From the NCBI GenBank assembly GCA_016165875.1, contig JABBOT010000022.1, forward strand, positions 1,329,333 to 1,393,332: a stretch of 64,000 nt of DNA, read 5' to 3'. Shown piece after piece: positions 1-12,799 of this stretch; the first letter of the stretch is position 1; every line of letters begins with the position of its first letter. The position numbers and the translations under genes were made by a program. This stretch comes from Acanthopleura granulata. Lineage: Eukaryota; Mollusca; Polyplacophora; Chitonida; Chitonidae. Under the pieces are notes generated by a model that saw only the letters and a list, made by a program, of their open reading frames with translations, had not been told where the DNA came from and ran no database searches.

Positions 1-1250
1 CTTACCTTGATACTTTAACAATAATGTGATATAAAATATTATGATAAATGGACAGTTAATGTCACTTTAATTTTAGAATATTTATTGACATTTATCTGAT
101 GGTCAGGATTTTGTTAACTTTAACTTTCCTTGTAATTATGAATTAGCTGTGATAAAGCGTAACAGTGATATACATTTAGTTTATTACCCATTACCTGTGA
201 TATCATTCCAACTTGACATACAGTATTTGTATATTTGCTTCAGATATAGACCATGTTAGACTTCAGAACACATCGTAATGTGTGCTTTTTGTTACTTTTA
301 TAAATTTCATTTGCTTTTGAAGAAGTAGGACAGAAAGTTTGACAAAATAGTAAAAAGCATTCAGTTACACACAAGTGCAGCAATGATGGTCAGTTGTTTG
401 AAACCTCTCCTTTTTCAACAGAAGTAAAAGCAATCTGGTAGTTCGTTTTCAGTTACAAAAAAGTGTAGCAGTGATGGTCAGTCGTTTGAAATCTCTCCTT
501 CGCTCACAAATAAAGCAGAAGTACATGCACCATGTTTACTGTCAAAATAGTTGTCATCAGTGGATCATGTGACCACAGAAAGCAAATAAAGTCTGTGAGT
601 GGCCACAGAAAAGACAGATTTAGAGTGGCACTTTACATGGGGTTCATGTGAAAGGAGTTTTCATGTACAGGATGCAAGTTCATCTTTAATTTTCTTGTCC
701 TTTTCAACAGTAACATTGTTTTTGCACGTGCCTTTTATTGTTTAAATCCATCAATAAAATTTGGGAGAAAATTGTGTTCATTCAAAGGAAGATTTTTCTG
801 CTTTTTTCATTTATACTTTTCATCCTGCTGACATGTATGTTTTTCTTCAGGTCTGTCCATTCTTTCATTCCCAACAGTCCCGATATAACACTTGTGCACA
901 TATAAAACTTTTATTATCTTCGAGTTATTTATGTCCTGGAGTAGGAATTTAAGCAAAAAACAGGTTGTTGAATACCCGCATTCCAAGCGTTTCACAAATG
1001 AAAGCTACTTTCAGTGTTATTTGTGCACCCTTTCCATTTGATTTTGGAGACAAATTAGTTGGGTTGGCCAGTTCAAGGTTGTACAAAGAGTGTGATTTTA
1101 TCAGTCTAGATGAGGCGCCATCAGAATATGCATAAAAATCATCTTGCCCACAAGCAAAAGTGTCAAAGAATTACAGCAATACAATTTCACTGAGCCTCTC
1201 TCCAGTGAAAGAATATTGCACTTTTTTATACGTGTTACATAATACTTCCC
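1..1250. other. Non-coding AT-rich DNA with a local duplication
   Basis: I see no supported exon on either strand. The only structure is a diverged direct repeat: about 53 bases at 361-413 recur at 449-501 and share the block around GATGGTCAGT. The short open frames here have no splice or homology support. Confidence 0.5.
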
Positions 1251-1251
1251 T

Positions 1252-1492
1252 CGGGCCTATGTGGCCAAGAGGGCTTAAGAGCGCTAGTGCAGTGTAATGA
1301 CCCAGGTACCACCAATGAAATCACTGTGAGTTCAAGCCCAGCTTCCACTGGCTTCGTCTCCAGCCTCATTTAGGAAGGTCTGTCAGCAACCGGTATTCCC
1401 CGGTTTCCTCCCACCATAATGCTGGCTGCCATTGTATAAATGAAATATTCTTGAGTACAGAATAAAAGACCCAACAAATAATTAAATAAATA
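1252..1492 (+). mobile_element. tRNA-derived SINE copy, diverged
   Basis: Same family as the well-preserved copy at 43,168. It has a tRNA-like head (GTGAGTTCAAGCCC, a B-box-like motif), then the GGAAGGTCTG and TTTCCTCCCACCATAATGC core blocks, a GAAATATTCTTGAGTAC block and an A-rich AAATAAATA tail. The family assignment rests on shared blocks within this window. Confidence 0.8.
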
Positions 1493-1884
1493 GATCTGAT
1501 GAACACAAAACAACACCACTTGGAAACTACAATGAAATTTCACACAAGAAATCACCCAGGGCACCTGAACATAATGTAGGTTCACATCAGTGTCATTGAT
1601 CATGTGTTGACCTTGGGATTAGGATTCAGCCTATGTACATGTCCTGGTAAATCAGTAACCTAACTGCTGTGGCTTTCCAAATGTAGAACATGATTGTAAA
1701 AATTACTTGATAGGTTGTCTCTGTGTGAACATAGATTAAGAAAACAGAATATGTTAATGACAGGTCCTTGACCAAAGCAGTCAAGTCCCTCACATCTCCC
1801 ACTAATCTGGCTGAGATTTTAAGTCAGGTGGTTTGGGTATGAATGTATGTATGTATGTATACTTGGGCTTTTACGTTGTACTTA

Positions 1885-2225
1885 ACAAGTTTTTCAATCT
1901 TATGATGACAACGAGTACTTAGAATGTATATACACTGTGTGGCATGGCAAGTCTATGCCGCCAAAGTGCTGCCGCTACTGGAACATCATGTGGGAAACAC
2001 CAGACATGACACCCCGCCCAGTCTTATTATTCGGACACCGGGCCAACCAGTTCTGTTTCCTTGCTCTATTCTCTCCCTGTTGAGCACCAAGCAAGGCAAC
2101 AATAGGTACCATATTCAAAGTCTTCAGTATAACCCAGCCCAGGATTGATCCTGGGTTTCCTGACCTTGGGGCAGACACTCTAACCACCAGGTATGTGGTT
2201 TGTGAAGCACCCAACAAAGGTTAGA
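1885..2225. repeat. Dispersed repeat, copy 1
   Basis: This segment shares an ordered set of blocks with 49,120-49,420: ACACCAGACA near the start, CACCGGGC, a GAGCACCAAG/GAGTGCCACG block, and a 3' block reading roughly ATTGATCCTGGGTT against ATTGAACCCCAGAT. It has no coding frame I can support and no recognised terminal repeats. It is probably an old interspersed repeat. Confidence 0.6.
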
Positions 2226-3523
2226 GTTTTACTCTGAACACCCTAGTTTCCTTCACCTTAATTCTTCAGTGTAGCATTAAACTCCAATCAAATAAATCAA
2301 CAAACAAAACTAAGAATGGTGGAACTAGAACAACTTGTTGAAATGATTGGTATTTTTTATTCATACCAGCAGCACTTACACATACACTTTATGGTCAGGT
2401 GACAATACAAAAATACAAGCATATCTGTAATGAATTGGTATAACAACCTATCTGTTAGTGATAACTGTCATCGACACTACCTATTAACATGTCTGAGCAC
2501 ACTCCTAACACATGTCTATTTTGGATACAAAACACAGGAGACATGGAAGCTGGAATGATAAGGGGCGAAGGTACTAATATGGCAATATTTAGTAACTTCT
2601 GATAGTCTTGGTTTTTTGATCATGCTCATACATACTAGATAACATAAAGACCTCCGATTTTACATGTTTAATTACATGTATAAAGTATCGGTCTTAAACT
2701 CATTTTTTGTAAACAAATACAGTAAGAGATCAACCTTCATAATACAAAAATCAAAAGGGAATTTATTAATCCCCAACATCAAATAGCATTGTTATTTCTG
2801 AATTTACAGCCATCACATACTGTACAGTTCATACATGAGCTACATGTTCTGGTACAGCAATGGTGTAACATAGGGCATCATTAATTTGGTGTTATTATTT
2901 ATTTGGTTATGAAGAGTATGTTGACTTAATATTTGACTAAATGGCTGTTTTAATGCAAGAAAACAAAGCTTGGTCAGACTATCATATTTTCCAAGTCTGG
3001 TTAAACGATTTATTAACTCAGTTAATACACTATGAGCTTGCCTAAGCTTGTTGCGGAAGTAGATCTGCTTAAGAGTCAAACAGGATGTAGTCTCTTTGGA
3101 GTGTCACAAACAAAAAGAAAAAAAACGTTATTAAATCAGAGCAGTGAGAACAAAGAGCATCCCACTCAAATACAGTTACAGCTGGGCTGGGCTGAGCTGA
3201 GTCACTGACTTGCTGACATATGCGTAGCTATATTGCAACCAGTGTCATTCATAACATTGCAGTCTACTGAATCCTGAGCATACTTAAATGCTAAATGTAC
3301 ATGTGCAACTAATAAACACCTTTTCACAGCATTCCTCAGTCACCTTTTTACAACCTACTGTTGGGCTCCACATATAATATACATGTATTCTAATATACAG
3401 TTCGGCAGCACTACAATCACTCAGAGATGGAATTTTTTTATGTACAAGATATTCATCATAATTTGGTGAGCCTTAGCTTGTACTCATGCACTTTTGAAAT
3501 ACTCATCACTTGCTTTCTGCTGA

Positions 3524-3931
3524 TCAATTCTGAATACTGGTATAAAAGTTACGAGATCTACATTTGGGAGGAATTTCTTGCCACAATGACACAGTAGTAA
3601 GGGGGAAGAACTCCACAACATCAGATGACACAATTTCTCCAGTTTCAACATCACAATGGCAGACATGTAAATAAGCATCATAAAACTACCAGTAGAACTC
3701 TCCTACTGTATGGCCAACATCCAATGAGGAAAGGAAGCACTTCACTAATATGACAAAATGCGTGAAAAACATTTTTCCTGATGGCCACAAGTATGAAACA
3801 TGATTTTTCTTTTCCCAGTGCATACACCTGCAACAATATATAACATTGCTTTTTTTTATCATTGAAGAGCTGCACGGAACACTGAGGTTTGGCCAAATAT
3901 CACCACTTTTATCGACTTTTAACACCCACAC
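3524..3931 (-). CDS. Possible 3' exons of the unidentified minus-strand gene
   Basis: One minus-strand frame runs from 3,931 to a TGA at 3,526-3,524 and is broken by a single TAG near 3,690. A donor-like TACTG/GTAGTT sits exactly at that TAG, so an intron there is possible. The downstream part has protein-like composition (for example VETGEIVSSDVVEFF). Another frame in the upstream part is also open, so the reading frame is not certain. It lies 2.1 kb downstream of clearer exons on the same strand (6.1-7.2 kb) and could be the 3' end of that gene. Confidence 0.25.
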
Positions 3932-6083
3932 AAATCTGCCCTGCCTGGAATAACATCACAGATTTCATCCTCCTGTTTTACCACAATATGGCTGAAATAC
4001 TATCACCGAGGCATGAAGTTATGTAAGCATTCATTCATTCTGTTGTCACAAATTTGCAGTTCAGCTAGATTGGTAGTCTACACAATGTAGGTCGCATGAC
4101 CGCGCAAATATTAACTCAACATTTCTTTTTTTAGCCCCTTTTCCACATAAAAAACAGATTAAACCGACAGTATTCTGAATTCTTATAAAGTACAAGTTAA
4201 CACATGATGGAAGTGTTCAATCCTTGCCTATCTGGTCACTTAATTCGTTCTCCGATATACTTTGTAATATAAACATATTAACTGTCTGAAATTTAGTACA
4301 TACCTAACAAGTTGATGCAAATACATGTACCACTATAGAAACATAACTGACGATGTCTGTAACTATAATGCAAATACTGCACGAGTCAACAGGATGGACA
4401 GTTTGACGCCGCATTTCTCGTGTACTACAAATTGACACAGAGGTATGGAATATGGACAAATGAAGTACATGTAAATCAGTACTGCAAAATGTTTCCGAAG
4501 TATAAACAGTATAGAGTATCTTGAGATCTTCATCATCTTCAACTGTAACCTCTTTGGTTAAATCATCCCACGTTCAATGTAATACATAAAATGGAGCATC
4601 TATAAACGCAGATAACACATGAAAGGTCTAACATTGCACATATGGTGTAACTTTAACACTAACTCCCTATGGGTATGTAAAAATGTTGATAGGGTTAATG
4701 ATGTAAAAATTTTAATAAGAAAGAAGAGACAGCAATCTACTGCTCTGGGTTTCTTTATTTGGAGATGGTCAGAGCTGTGAAAAATCATGCTCAGTCTGTA
4801 TTTAAAATGAGATAACGAAATGTAAACTGTATGTAAATGAAGTGTACATGAAAGTGCCTGAATATCATTGTGTTGATACAGCCCTGGGAAAACAGCATTT
4901 CACTTTGAATATTTTAAAGCATGCTTTTCTCCACAGCTTTAAGTCTGCTCAACAATGGTAATATTTAGGAAAATTAAAGCAAACAATTCAAAAGTTCAAG
5001 GCAAAAAACTGGTCTTGATATTGAAAATATATTTCTGAAAGTTTTGCTTCCGACCAATCTCAATATTTTTGCTTTCAGATATAAAATCAGAGGAAAGTGC
5101 TTCCGGTATTTCCATGGTTAAATGTTCTGTATAGAATAGAACTATTACAGTAGCAAAAATCCACTCAATTCTAAATATCATGAAACAAACCATAGAGCAT
5201 ATTCAGTCAAAACTAAGAGCAAGGAAAGAAAACAAATAATAAAAACAAATGTAATGCAGAAATTAAAACTATGACATGTAACTGTATGTCAACTGATAAA
5301 AACTGAGACGTTTAAAATCTTCTTTTAGAATAAGCAATATCAGGCTAAAGTACACCACAGATGTCACTTTAGAAAATTTCAGTGAGAACATAACTGATAA
5401 AAAATGATGAAAAAATTGTCATACTGGTGGCATTAAATATAAGGACAAAAAACACATGTAGATGTTTTCAAATACCATTACCTATTTCTGCCCCAAAAGT
5501 TGCTAAAGAATCACCTTGGTCCACCCTAGGAAAATAATTTCCAGTCAAGTTTAGTTGTTGTGTTATAACATACATGTATTTCATGGCAAACTATGGAAAA
5601 TGAGTTTCAGCCATTTACTTGAACATCTGAATGTCTTGGTTCAAAAAACCATAAAGACAGCACCATGCATAACATGTACAACCCTGTTTCAGTGAACAAC
5701 ATCTAATAATAAAAGAAAACTTTTTTGCCATTTCTGTCCCAAACATAAATGACGTACATGTAAGTAAAACTTCAACCTAAACAACCCATAAATTCAGTTG
5801 GGTACAAAACCATTCAGAAAATCATTTGCCAAATAATTCAGCTTTAAAAAAAATTACATTTTCAGTATCTTCACTGTAACCATACACAGTCAAGAATAAC
5901 ACAAACAATAATGTAGTGTTTATCTATGATGTCATGGCAATACTACGATTTGCCGATTGGATTCTAACAGCATGCGCAGCAGAAACATATGTGCAAGAAA
6001 TTTGAAGAATATGGAACTCATAACCAAAACAACCCAAATTTGGGCCAAGCATGGACAAACCTCTGTCTACACATGATACTTAC

Positions 6084-7177
6084 GCATTACTGGGTAGTTT
6101 TACTGGCACAACAACACACTTTTCTGCCACAATAGTCTGTCTGGAGCTGGAATAAAAAAATGTCTGCTTGCCTGGTTTTAGCGGAGATATGCCCCACATG
6201 TACATATACCTGTCAGTACAGACTGGGAGTTGAATTTCACTCCTAAGTATAGTATATGTAACGTATGAAACTGATTTGAAAAATCGAGTACAGAGAATAA
6301 CACCACTCACAAAATGGTACAACATTACATGGGAAAATGTACAGTATCTAAAATATCCAAGGGTAAAACTGGCCCTAGTTCATATTTCTGAATTTCAGCA
6401 CGACTGCAAGTTATACAATGTTTTTTCAACCATCACAACCATGTAGATCTACATTGTATACGCTGCAGTTAAAAAGCTGAACAATGCTCAAAATGTACAC
6501 GTATAAAATAACTATTTCTATACATTTTCCAGGTTTTTGGGGATTCGAAGTACAATTATGCAAAAGCATTAGTATGAAGAGTATAAACCTGTACCAGGGT
6601 AGTCCAAGGTATAAATGGCACAGTGTTCATCATGGAATCAAAGACCTTCTGGAATGGAATAGAAACTCTAACTGTAGCCTAAGTATCAGTCCGCTGCTTC
6701 AACACACACGTAATTTTTCATGTAGAAATAAATTCTGAAAGATCTGAACACAGGAGACAATCTTAACTGCGCATATGAGAGATTTCTTCAAGCAGATAGA
6801 TGCTTGATACTCTGTTTTTTCTTGGTGGTAATTCTATCGCCCAACAAACTGTTTCGCTTTCATTTAGAACTGTAAGTCAGAAATTTTATTGGCTGGCAAA
6901 TACAGCGTATGTTACTAAACTTAAATGGCATACCTTTCTTGTTACAAGATTTTCATTTCTGGTGTGTTTTGGACCAAGGAACTGTTACAAACGATCCACT
7001 TCTATCACTTCTCTGAAGTGACCAATACACTAAAAACAACGGACTGATCCTTAAGCTCTCGTAGCTGCCCCACAAATGAACCGTAATTTAATAACACTTC
7101 CTCAATCAAAGTAAAAACATTGCTGTATAGGTTAGTATTTTGTAACACAACATGTAATATTGCCTTCTTCGACAGCA
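6084..7177 (-). CDS. Unidentified minus-strand gene: cluster of short exons
   Basis: Exons read on the minus strand are 7,177-7,009 (phase 1 in, 2 out; contains KAILHVVLQ and LLNYGSFVGQLRE), 6,869-6,768 (phase 1 in, 1 out; contains CWAIELPPRKNRV), 6,671-6,595 (phase 1 in, 0 out; contains VSIPFQKVFD), 6,403-6,329 (phase 2 in, 2 out) and 6,242-6,084 (phase 2 in, 2 out; contains RYMYMWGISPLKPGKQ). A further short exon is possible at 6,981-6,935 (AAG/GTATGC donor). Each has an AG acceptor and GT donor, and the joins 6,869 to 6,671 and 6,403 to 6,242 keep one open frame. Other joins need exons I have not found. The product looks globular, but I do not recognise the family. Intron-exon reality is fairly convincing; complete structure and function are unknown. 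Confidence 0.5.
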
Positions 7178-7547
7178 CTGAGAGATGTATGTACATGTGC
7201 ATGTAACTTGGGTAGATTTACTAATATTCATTTGGTAACAACAACAACACAGGTAACATTAATTTGGTTGTGCTGGCAGCCTATGGTTATTGCAGCAGTG
7301 AGGGGACACACGCATGTATATCAGGTATACCATTTCAGAGGTATTTTACGAGACTTTTTTCTGCGATTCTAGCATTCTGTGCATACTGTACCATTTAACA
7401 AGAGGTTGGTAGAATAATGGTTCATTTGTCACTGCCATGATGTGTGTACCATTTTGGTGATTCTTGACTTTGGATCAGTGGCAAATTCTGCACACTTTCA
7501 AACATGCGAGAGTTGAGTTACAGTTTACTCACAAAGCACATGCCAGT

Positions 7548-8373
7548 TTAGGTGGCTTCAGCCTTCTCTGCATTCACTGCCATATTGCGGGCTTTTTTCA
7601 CATTGCACAGCCATTTTATGATCCGGGCATTCCTCTCCACCACGGATGTTGAGCTAATCGGTTTCTCCCCACCTTCTGGACCTGTATGGTCTGTTTTCTC
7701 GCTCTTGGAAACACCACTGCAATTGCTACGTGCGTCTGGAGAGCCTAAAGAACTCATTCCCTCCAACAAGTCAAACTCGCTGAAACTCTGTGACTGTTTT
7801 CTTAACATGGGGTCGATCACGGTTTTGTCCAGTCCCATTTCATTGAAGAACCTCTCTAGTTCCACACTGGTTCGGGAAACACGGGAGCTCAAGTCAGAAA
7901 AGTCTGTGCTGCTCCGGGAATGACGACTGCTGAGGTCAGACTGGGACCGATGGATCGCCTTCTGTCTGCGCAACAAGCGCTCCTCTGACAAGTCTATACT
8001 GCTGTGAACACAGGATTCTCTGCCAGCAGCTGCTGTGCTGATCAGAGGGCGGTATTTTGGGGACACGCTCATACAAGGAACTTGATCAGTGGACTTTTTC
8101 ACGTCTTCCATGCTCAAATGTTCGTCACTGACATCCAGCAATATCGACACATCTCCCGGGGCTGAGACTGAGTTGGAGATGTCTGGGTAAACCCCGATCT
8201 TGTCCGATCCTGTCGCTCTGCCTGTGGGCCGCACACGGGTCGGGGGTTGGAGACTGTTTGGTATGTTCTCGCACGCCCCGATGCTGTACCTCAGCTTCCT
8301 CTCACGGCGATACGGACGGGGAAGACTCTGAGCTTCACCCTCGTTCTCCTTGGCACAGCGTGGAAACTTCTCC
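7548..8373 (-). CDS. FAM110-type protein, C-terminal coding exon
   Basis: The exon begins at 8,373 after a CCCTTGCAG acceptor (phase 2) and ends at a stop at 7,550-7,548, giving 275 residues. The C-terminus carries SVVERNARIIKWL (about 7,640-7,608), the signature of the vertebrate FAM110 family. About 80 residues earlier it has the second FAM110 block, a Ser/Arg-rich QSDLSSR segment followed by VELERFFNEMGLD. The rest is Ser/Thr/Pro-rich and probably disordered. FAM110 proteins are cytosolic, with centrosome and spindle-pole association reported for mammalian members. The usual N-terminal block was not found upstream, so the 5' part is unassigned. Its acceptor phase matches the donor at 10,560, so it could be the last exon of the neighbouring minus-strand gene or of a separate gene. 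Confidence 0.75.
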
Positions 8374-10559
8374 CTGCAAGGGTGCAAAATAGCAACCACA
8401 ATGAGCCACTCCCAACACCATGAACGAGGAATGAACACAAATTTAGTCATGACAAGACCCAGCCATGGGCCCTCAGGATAGCACAGAAAGACCAGGTCAA
8501 CCATAAAAAATATACGGTTACTGGAAATTCCTTTATCCAGTCTTAAAGGTTAAGTTTCTAACATGGTATGGTTTCGGCTTTTCTTAAACAAAATGGTTTG
8601 GAGTTCAACCATACTTCATTCTAAAAAAAACAGACCAGAATAATTACCAGTTCAGGAAAAAGCCGTCAAAACAGTTTGTGTCAGGCTATTAAATTGCTGG
8701 GTCAATTCATTCACACCCAACGAACATGCTCCTACAATTGGCCTCAGAATGGTAAATGACCTTAAACTAATTTCTGGTAGTACTCATCAGTGGCTTATAA
8801 CTCTTCCAACCTTTCACAAAGAACCAATCTTGCTATTCAGATTCAATCTTCAGGAATCTTGTTCACAAACGGCCACATATATGCCTGCTTCACTGGAGTG
8901 ATGTTATCATTTTGTGGTCAAGCAATTCCCTGCAGCAATGGTGTAAAATAGAGGGACGTACAATATTGGTGGCAAAATGGTAGCTATTATCAGTCAGCAA
9001 TATCATGGATGTGCTGTACCCAGTTCTGATGGACTGATAACTACTACCATAGAATCACAGCAGAAACCAGTTCCAAGTCCTCTGTCTATGAGTTGAATGA
9101 ATGTTATAGCAATCAAAAACAAAACACCAAAACCAAAACACCAAAAGATAATGAACGCCTTGCAAGAAGTATTCAGCGACATGGCCATGACCCTACAAGA
9201 CCTTAAAAGGGTACGTCAACACTTATGCCGTTGACTCAGTGCATGTTTTTTGCGACCACCCCTACTAACCAACAACAAATCTAGACAGCTAATTTATGAC
9301 AGATCCAAAATGGAGTCCACAATTATATATCATGTATAGAAATTAAAATTACCAATAAATGCACTTCACTGTTTTCCACCGAAAATGTACACGAGGGAAA
9401 CATTAACAGCCTAAAGCTACATTCCATATAGAAACACTGCCGAGGACAAATGGATTTTTGTCACCTTTCCCAAGCTTAAAATCTTTTTCATATGCTTGGA
9501 AATACTAGAATATTTAATTACATTTTTCCAGCAAATGTCACAATCAACATGTGGAAAGACATGAAGGGTACAACACCTCAATGTAGCCACATAACACGCA
9601 ATTAGGTTACAACTATGGTAATTCTGTTGTGATGTGATATGGCTGCAGAGACAACCAGCAGAGGAAGTGTGATAATGATACATGACAGATGATCTCTTCA
9701 GGGATCCAGGGTGAGCACTAATACAGCTTTTGCTAAACAGGGTGGATACACAGCCAGATAATGCCACAGATTCCACAGATTTATTCACCCCCATGGGACG
9801 GATGAATCAGGGCTGGGGTGTGAAATTGTCAGCACCAATATCGCCAAGCTCCTAGGGCCAAGAAATTTGTAACAAAAAAACAGAATACTCTGCGACCCTT
9901 AAAGTTATCATTGAACACAAACTGACACACACGTACCATGTAATTTTATTCTCCACTCCTTAAATGTTTGTCAGTCATTCATATATACATGCATTGTGGT
10001 GGGTGGACACATACAGTTCATTAACCATTTCATAAATGCGTGATGATATGTTTATCAAATTAAAAATATATTCATGTATGTCTTGTACAAGCATACTGTT
10101 AAAAAATATAGCAAAACTTAACTTGAAGAATTCATCCAGATTGGTAAGTTTTCATTTGCTATACATGAAAAGGACCCATTTGTATTAAAGGATAAGGTAA
10201 AAACAACTCAAAAATGAAGGTAATAGTTATGTGGGGCCGCCCACCAAAAACAAATAAAACTAACTTCATTTTTGGGGCTTATATCTCAAAATCACCTCTC
10301 TATTTTATGCATATTTTCCATCAATGCTCTGAAATTTTTAATAGGCAATGGTACTAAATAATGCTGATTACTCCTTCAGATGAAATGCCCACATTTAGCA
10401 GATCATGCCATCAGAATTACACAGCAGTATTTGCAAACCAATGTTTCTCCAAATTAGAAAAACAGAAGTGGTTGAAGCATACAGGATGTCTTGAACGGAA
10501 TAAATTCTTTGAATGCCTTCTACATAGACAGTACCTGAAATACATCTCAACAAACTTAC

Positions 10560-10927
10560 CAATCCTCATGATCCATATTCAAAATCCAGGCTGGAAGGGT
10601 CTCGAAAATCAAAACTGGGTGTACTTCCCAGACAGATATCTCAGTCACCTTCTGACCATGTACAGCATATGAGATACTGATCACCCAGTTACAAGTACTG
10701 TCAAATCCCTTATGGGTGTAGAATACCCCCATGTAACCTGCAGTGAGCTTGGCCCATTCCACACACACATGCATTCATGTACAAATACACATACCTGCAG
10801 GATCTGTTACCATTCCAAAATAAAATTCCACTTTTTGTGAACCTGCTATAAGAGGTTGGCGTCTGCAGGAAAGTGCATATATCTTTTCAACACTAAGAAC
10901 TCCAAAGGGACTATCTTCAAAATCCAA
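10560..10927 (-). CDS. Unidentified minus-strand gene: two exons with a 57-bp intron
   Basis: The first exon is 10,927-10,795 (after AACAG; 44 codons plus one base; contains DFEDSPFGVLSVEKIYALS). The second is 10,737-10,560 (after CACTGCAG; contains GYMGVFYTHKGFDSTCNWV and WEVHPVLIFETLPAW; donor GATTG/GTAAGT, phase 2). The phase-1 junction restores a glycine codon and one frame stays open for 103 codons. The composition (Trp, aromatic, mixed polar) looks like a folded domain. I cannot name the family. The exact link to the exons at 25 kb, 8.37 kb and 7.2 kb is unresolved, although the 10,560 donor is phase-compatible with the FAM110-type exon at 8,373. Confidence 0.5.
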
Positions 10928-11670
10928 CTGTTGCCATCATAATCCATGAACATATTCACACAAATTAGGGATAGGCCCATAACACATACCCCCTAACTGT
11001 GTCTTCATGAGCTTGCATGCAGTCCTAGTAACATACTGTTCTTTTCAGGAATCCACATATTTCTTTTTTGGCATAAAATAAGACATAAATCCAAATGGAA
11101 ATTTTGAACAGCCCCCATGTCCATGACTGACAGGATACGAGCAAACCAGCATGCAATTTCAATTATCCTATCCCTGGGGAGTAAGTGGCATTGCTTAACA
11201 TCTCTCTCCATGGGCCTTCTCACTGCACCACCCCGACAGACATTCCTCTCCCTCATCTCATCCCGCGTGGCAATATTCATTATCCGACAAGACTGACTTC
11301 TACAGCTTACAGAAGTCAAACCATCCACTTGGAGAAAAAATGGACACCTAAATGCACATTCTAGTCACATGGAATCTATAAATTCTATAACTTAGATGTG
11401 ATAGCAAGGCTACAAAAGAGCTCGCCTGAATGGCCTAGATGGCGAGAGAGTAACCAATAAAAATGTTGATGAGATTGATAATTAAAATTAATATTCTTGT
11501 GAAAGTGCATAACAAACTTGTGAATGATGTAATTTTTGAGAGAAAAACTGTAACACTGGCTGACCTCAATACAAGCAGTAGTTTTTTTAAGAAACATTTT
11601 GCTGAACACTGCATTAACTGTTACTGGGCGGCTGGGGGTGAAATTTGTAATTTACCGGAATTAATGTGAT

Positions 11671-11972
11671 CAAAGGACATAACTGATGGAACATCCCTCT
11701 TGAGTTGTTGTCCTCTAATTGTGTGCAAACCCTGCATGAGCTCAGTACATGCAGCAGTTTTTAAGATACCACCACTAACATTTTGTTTATCAATGATTCT
11801 AATACACAGAAAAATAAGTGAGGAATTCATTAATTTACAGTATTTGATATGCACACACAGAATCATCGATGGAATATCCCCCTTGTGTTACTGTGCCTAC
11901 ATGTGTGCAAACCCAGAGTTCAATACAAGCAGTACTTTTTAAGATACCATCCCTAACATTTTGTTTAACATT
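11671..11972. repeat. Diverged direct repeat, period about 190 bp
   Basis: The block at about 11,680-11,794 (GTGTGCAAACCC, then GCAGTTTTTAAGATACC and CTAACATTTTGTTTA) recurs at about 11,868-11,972 with the same order of motifs. A weaker third copy of the AATACAAGCAGTA block lies near 11,568-11,581. No coding frame is supported. Confidence 0.6.
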
Positions 11973-12799
11973 GCTTTCCCTTTTACTGTACGCCGACACT
12001 CAGGGTACGACATAAACTTCAAATATCTTCTGAAAACAGTTTTCATTCTATTACCAGTCACATTTTAAATTTTGTTCTTTCAATTCATTTAAAATTTTCA
12101 GCTTCAAATTTTGAATTCTAAAATTTTTACAGGCAGTAAATCAAGAAACTCCCACCAAAACGTTTACTGATACAAATTTGATAACATCCAAAAGCTTTGG
12201 TAACATCTTTTTTTATTTCTTTTACATTATTTTCATTATTTTTACATCACATAATGCTTAAATCTTTTGTCACTATGCTGTACTTGCAGACGGCCCCATA
12301 AGCCCATTCTACTACTCTCAGAAGCCAAAAGCCTGTCCAGTCATGCCAGTAGTAGTACGTAAATGAGCTGGCACTCAGACCTGCTTCAGTGTTACTGTCA
12401 CGAAATCAGCTAGTTTTAACAAGGCTATTATTAGTTGTAGGTGTAGTGAGCCCACAACACAAGTTGCCTCATCACTCAGCTTTACACATGTAACCTTCAG
12501 AAGAGGAGGATGTACCTAACTGGGGGCAGTCCTAACCATGCCAGCACAGCCAAACTACTCATTCCTCAAACTGTCAGGATTCAGTGCTCAGAGAACACAA
12601 ACTATTCTTCCCCACAAACAGCTCATGTCTTATCTGAGAAATCAATTATCAGTACTGCAGCAGAATTTTACCTCACCAATCAGAAATTACAGTGGTGAAA
12701 TCTGCCTGCGTGTAGATAGAGAATGTAGCTACAATCAACTGCAAACCCTAAACTTGACTTTACAATTTAATGCAAAGATAAGATAAGCTGTCAGATAAA

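Noticed and set aside
3484..3681. 65-codon minus-strand frame ending in DEYFKSA
   Set aside because: It overlaps a more protein-like frame on the same strand, with no start or splice support of its own.
11005..11328. 107-codon minus-strand open frame
   Set aside because: Long for AT-rich DNA, but no family, acceptor or donor supports it. It could be chance, or an exon of the unidentified gene.
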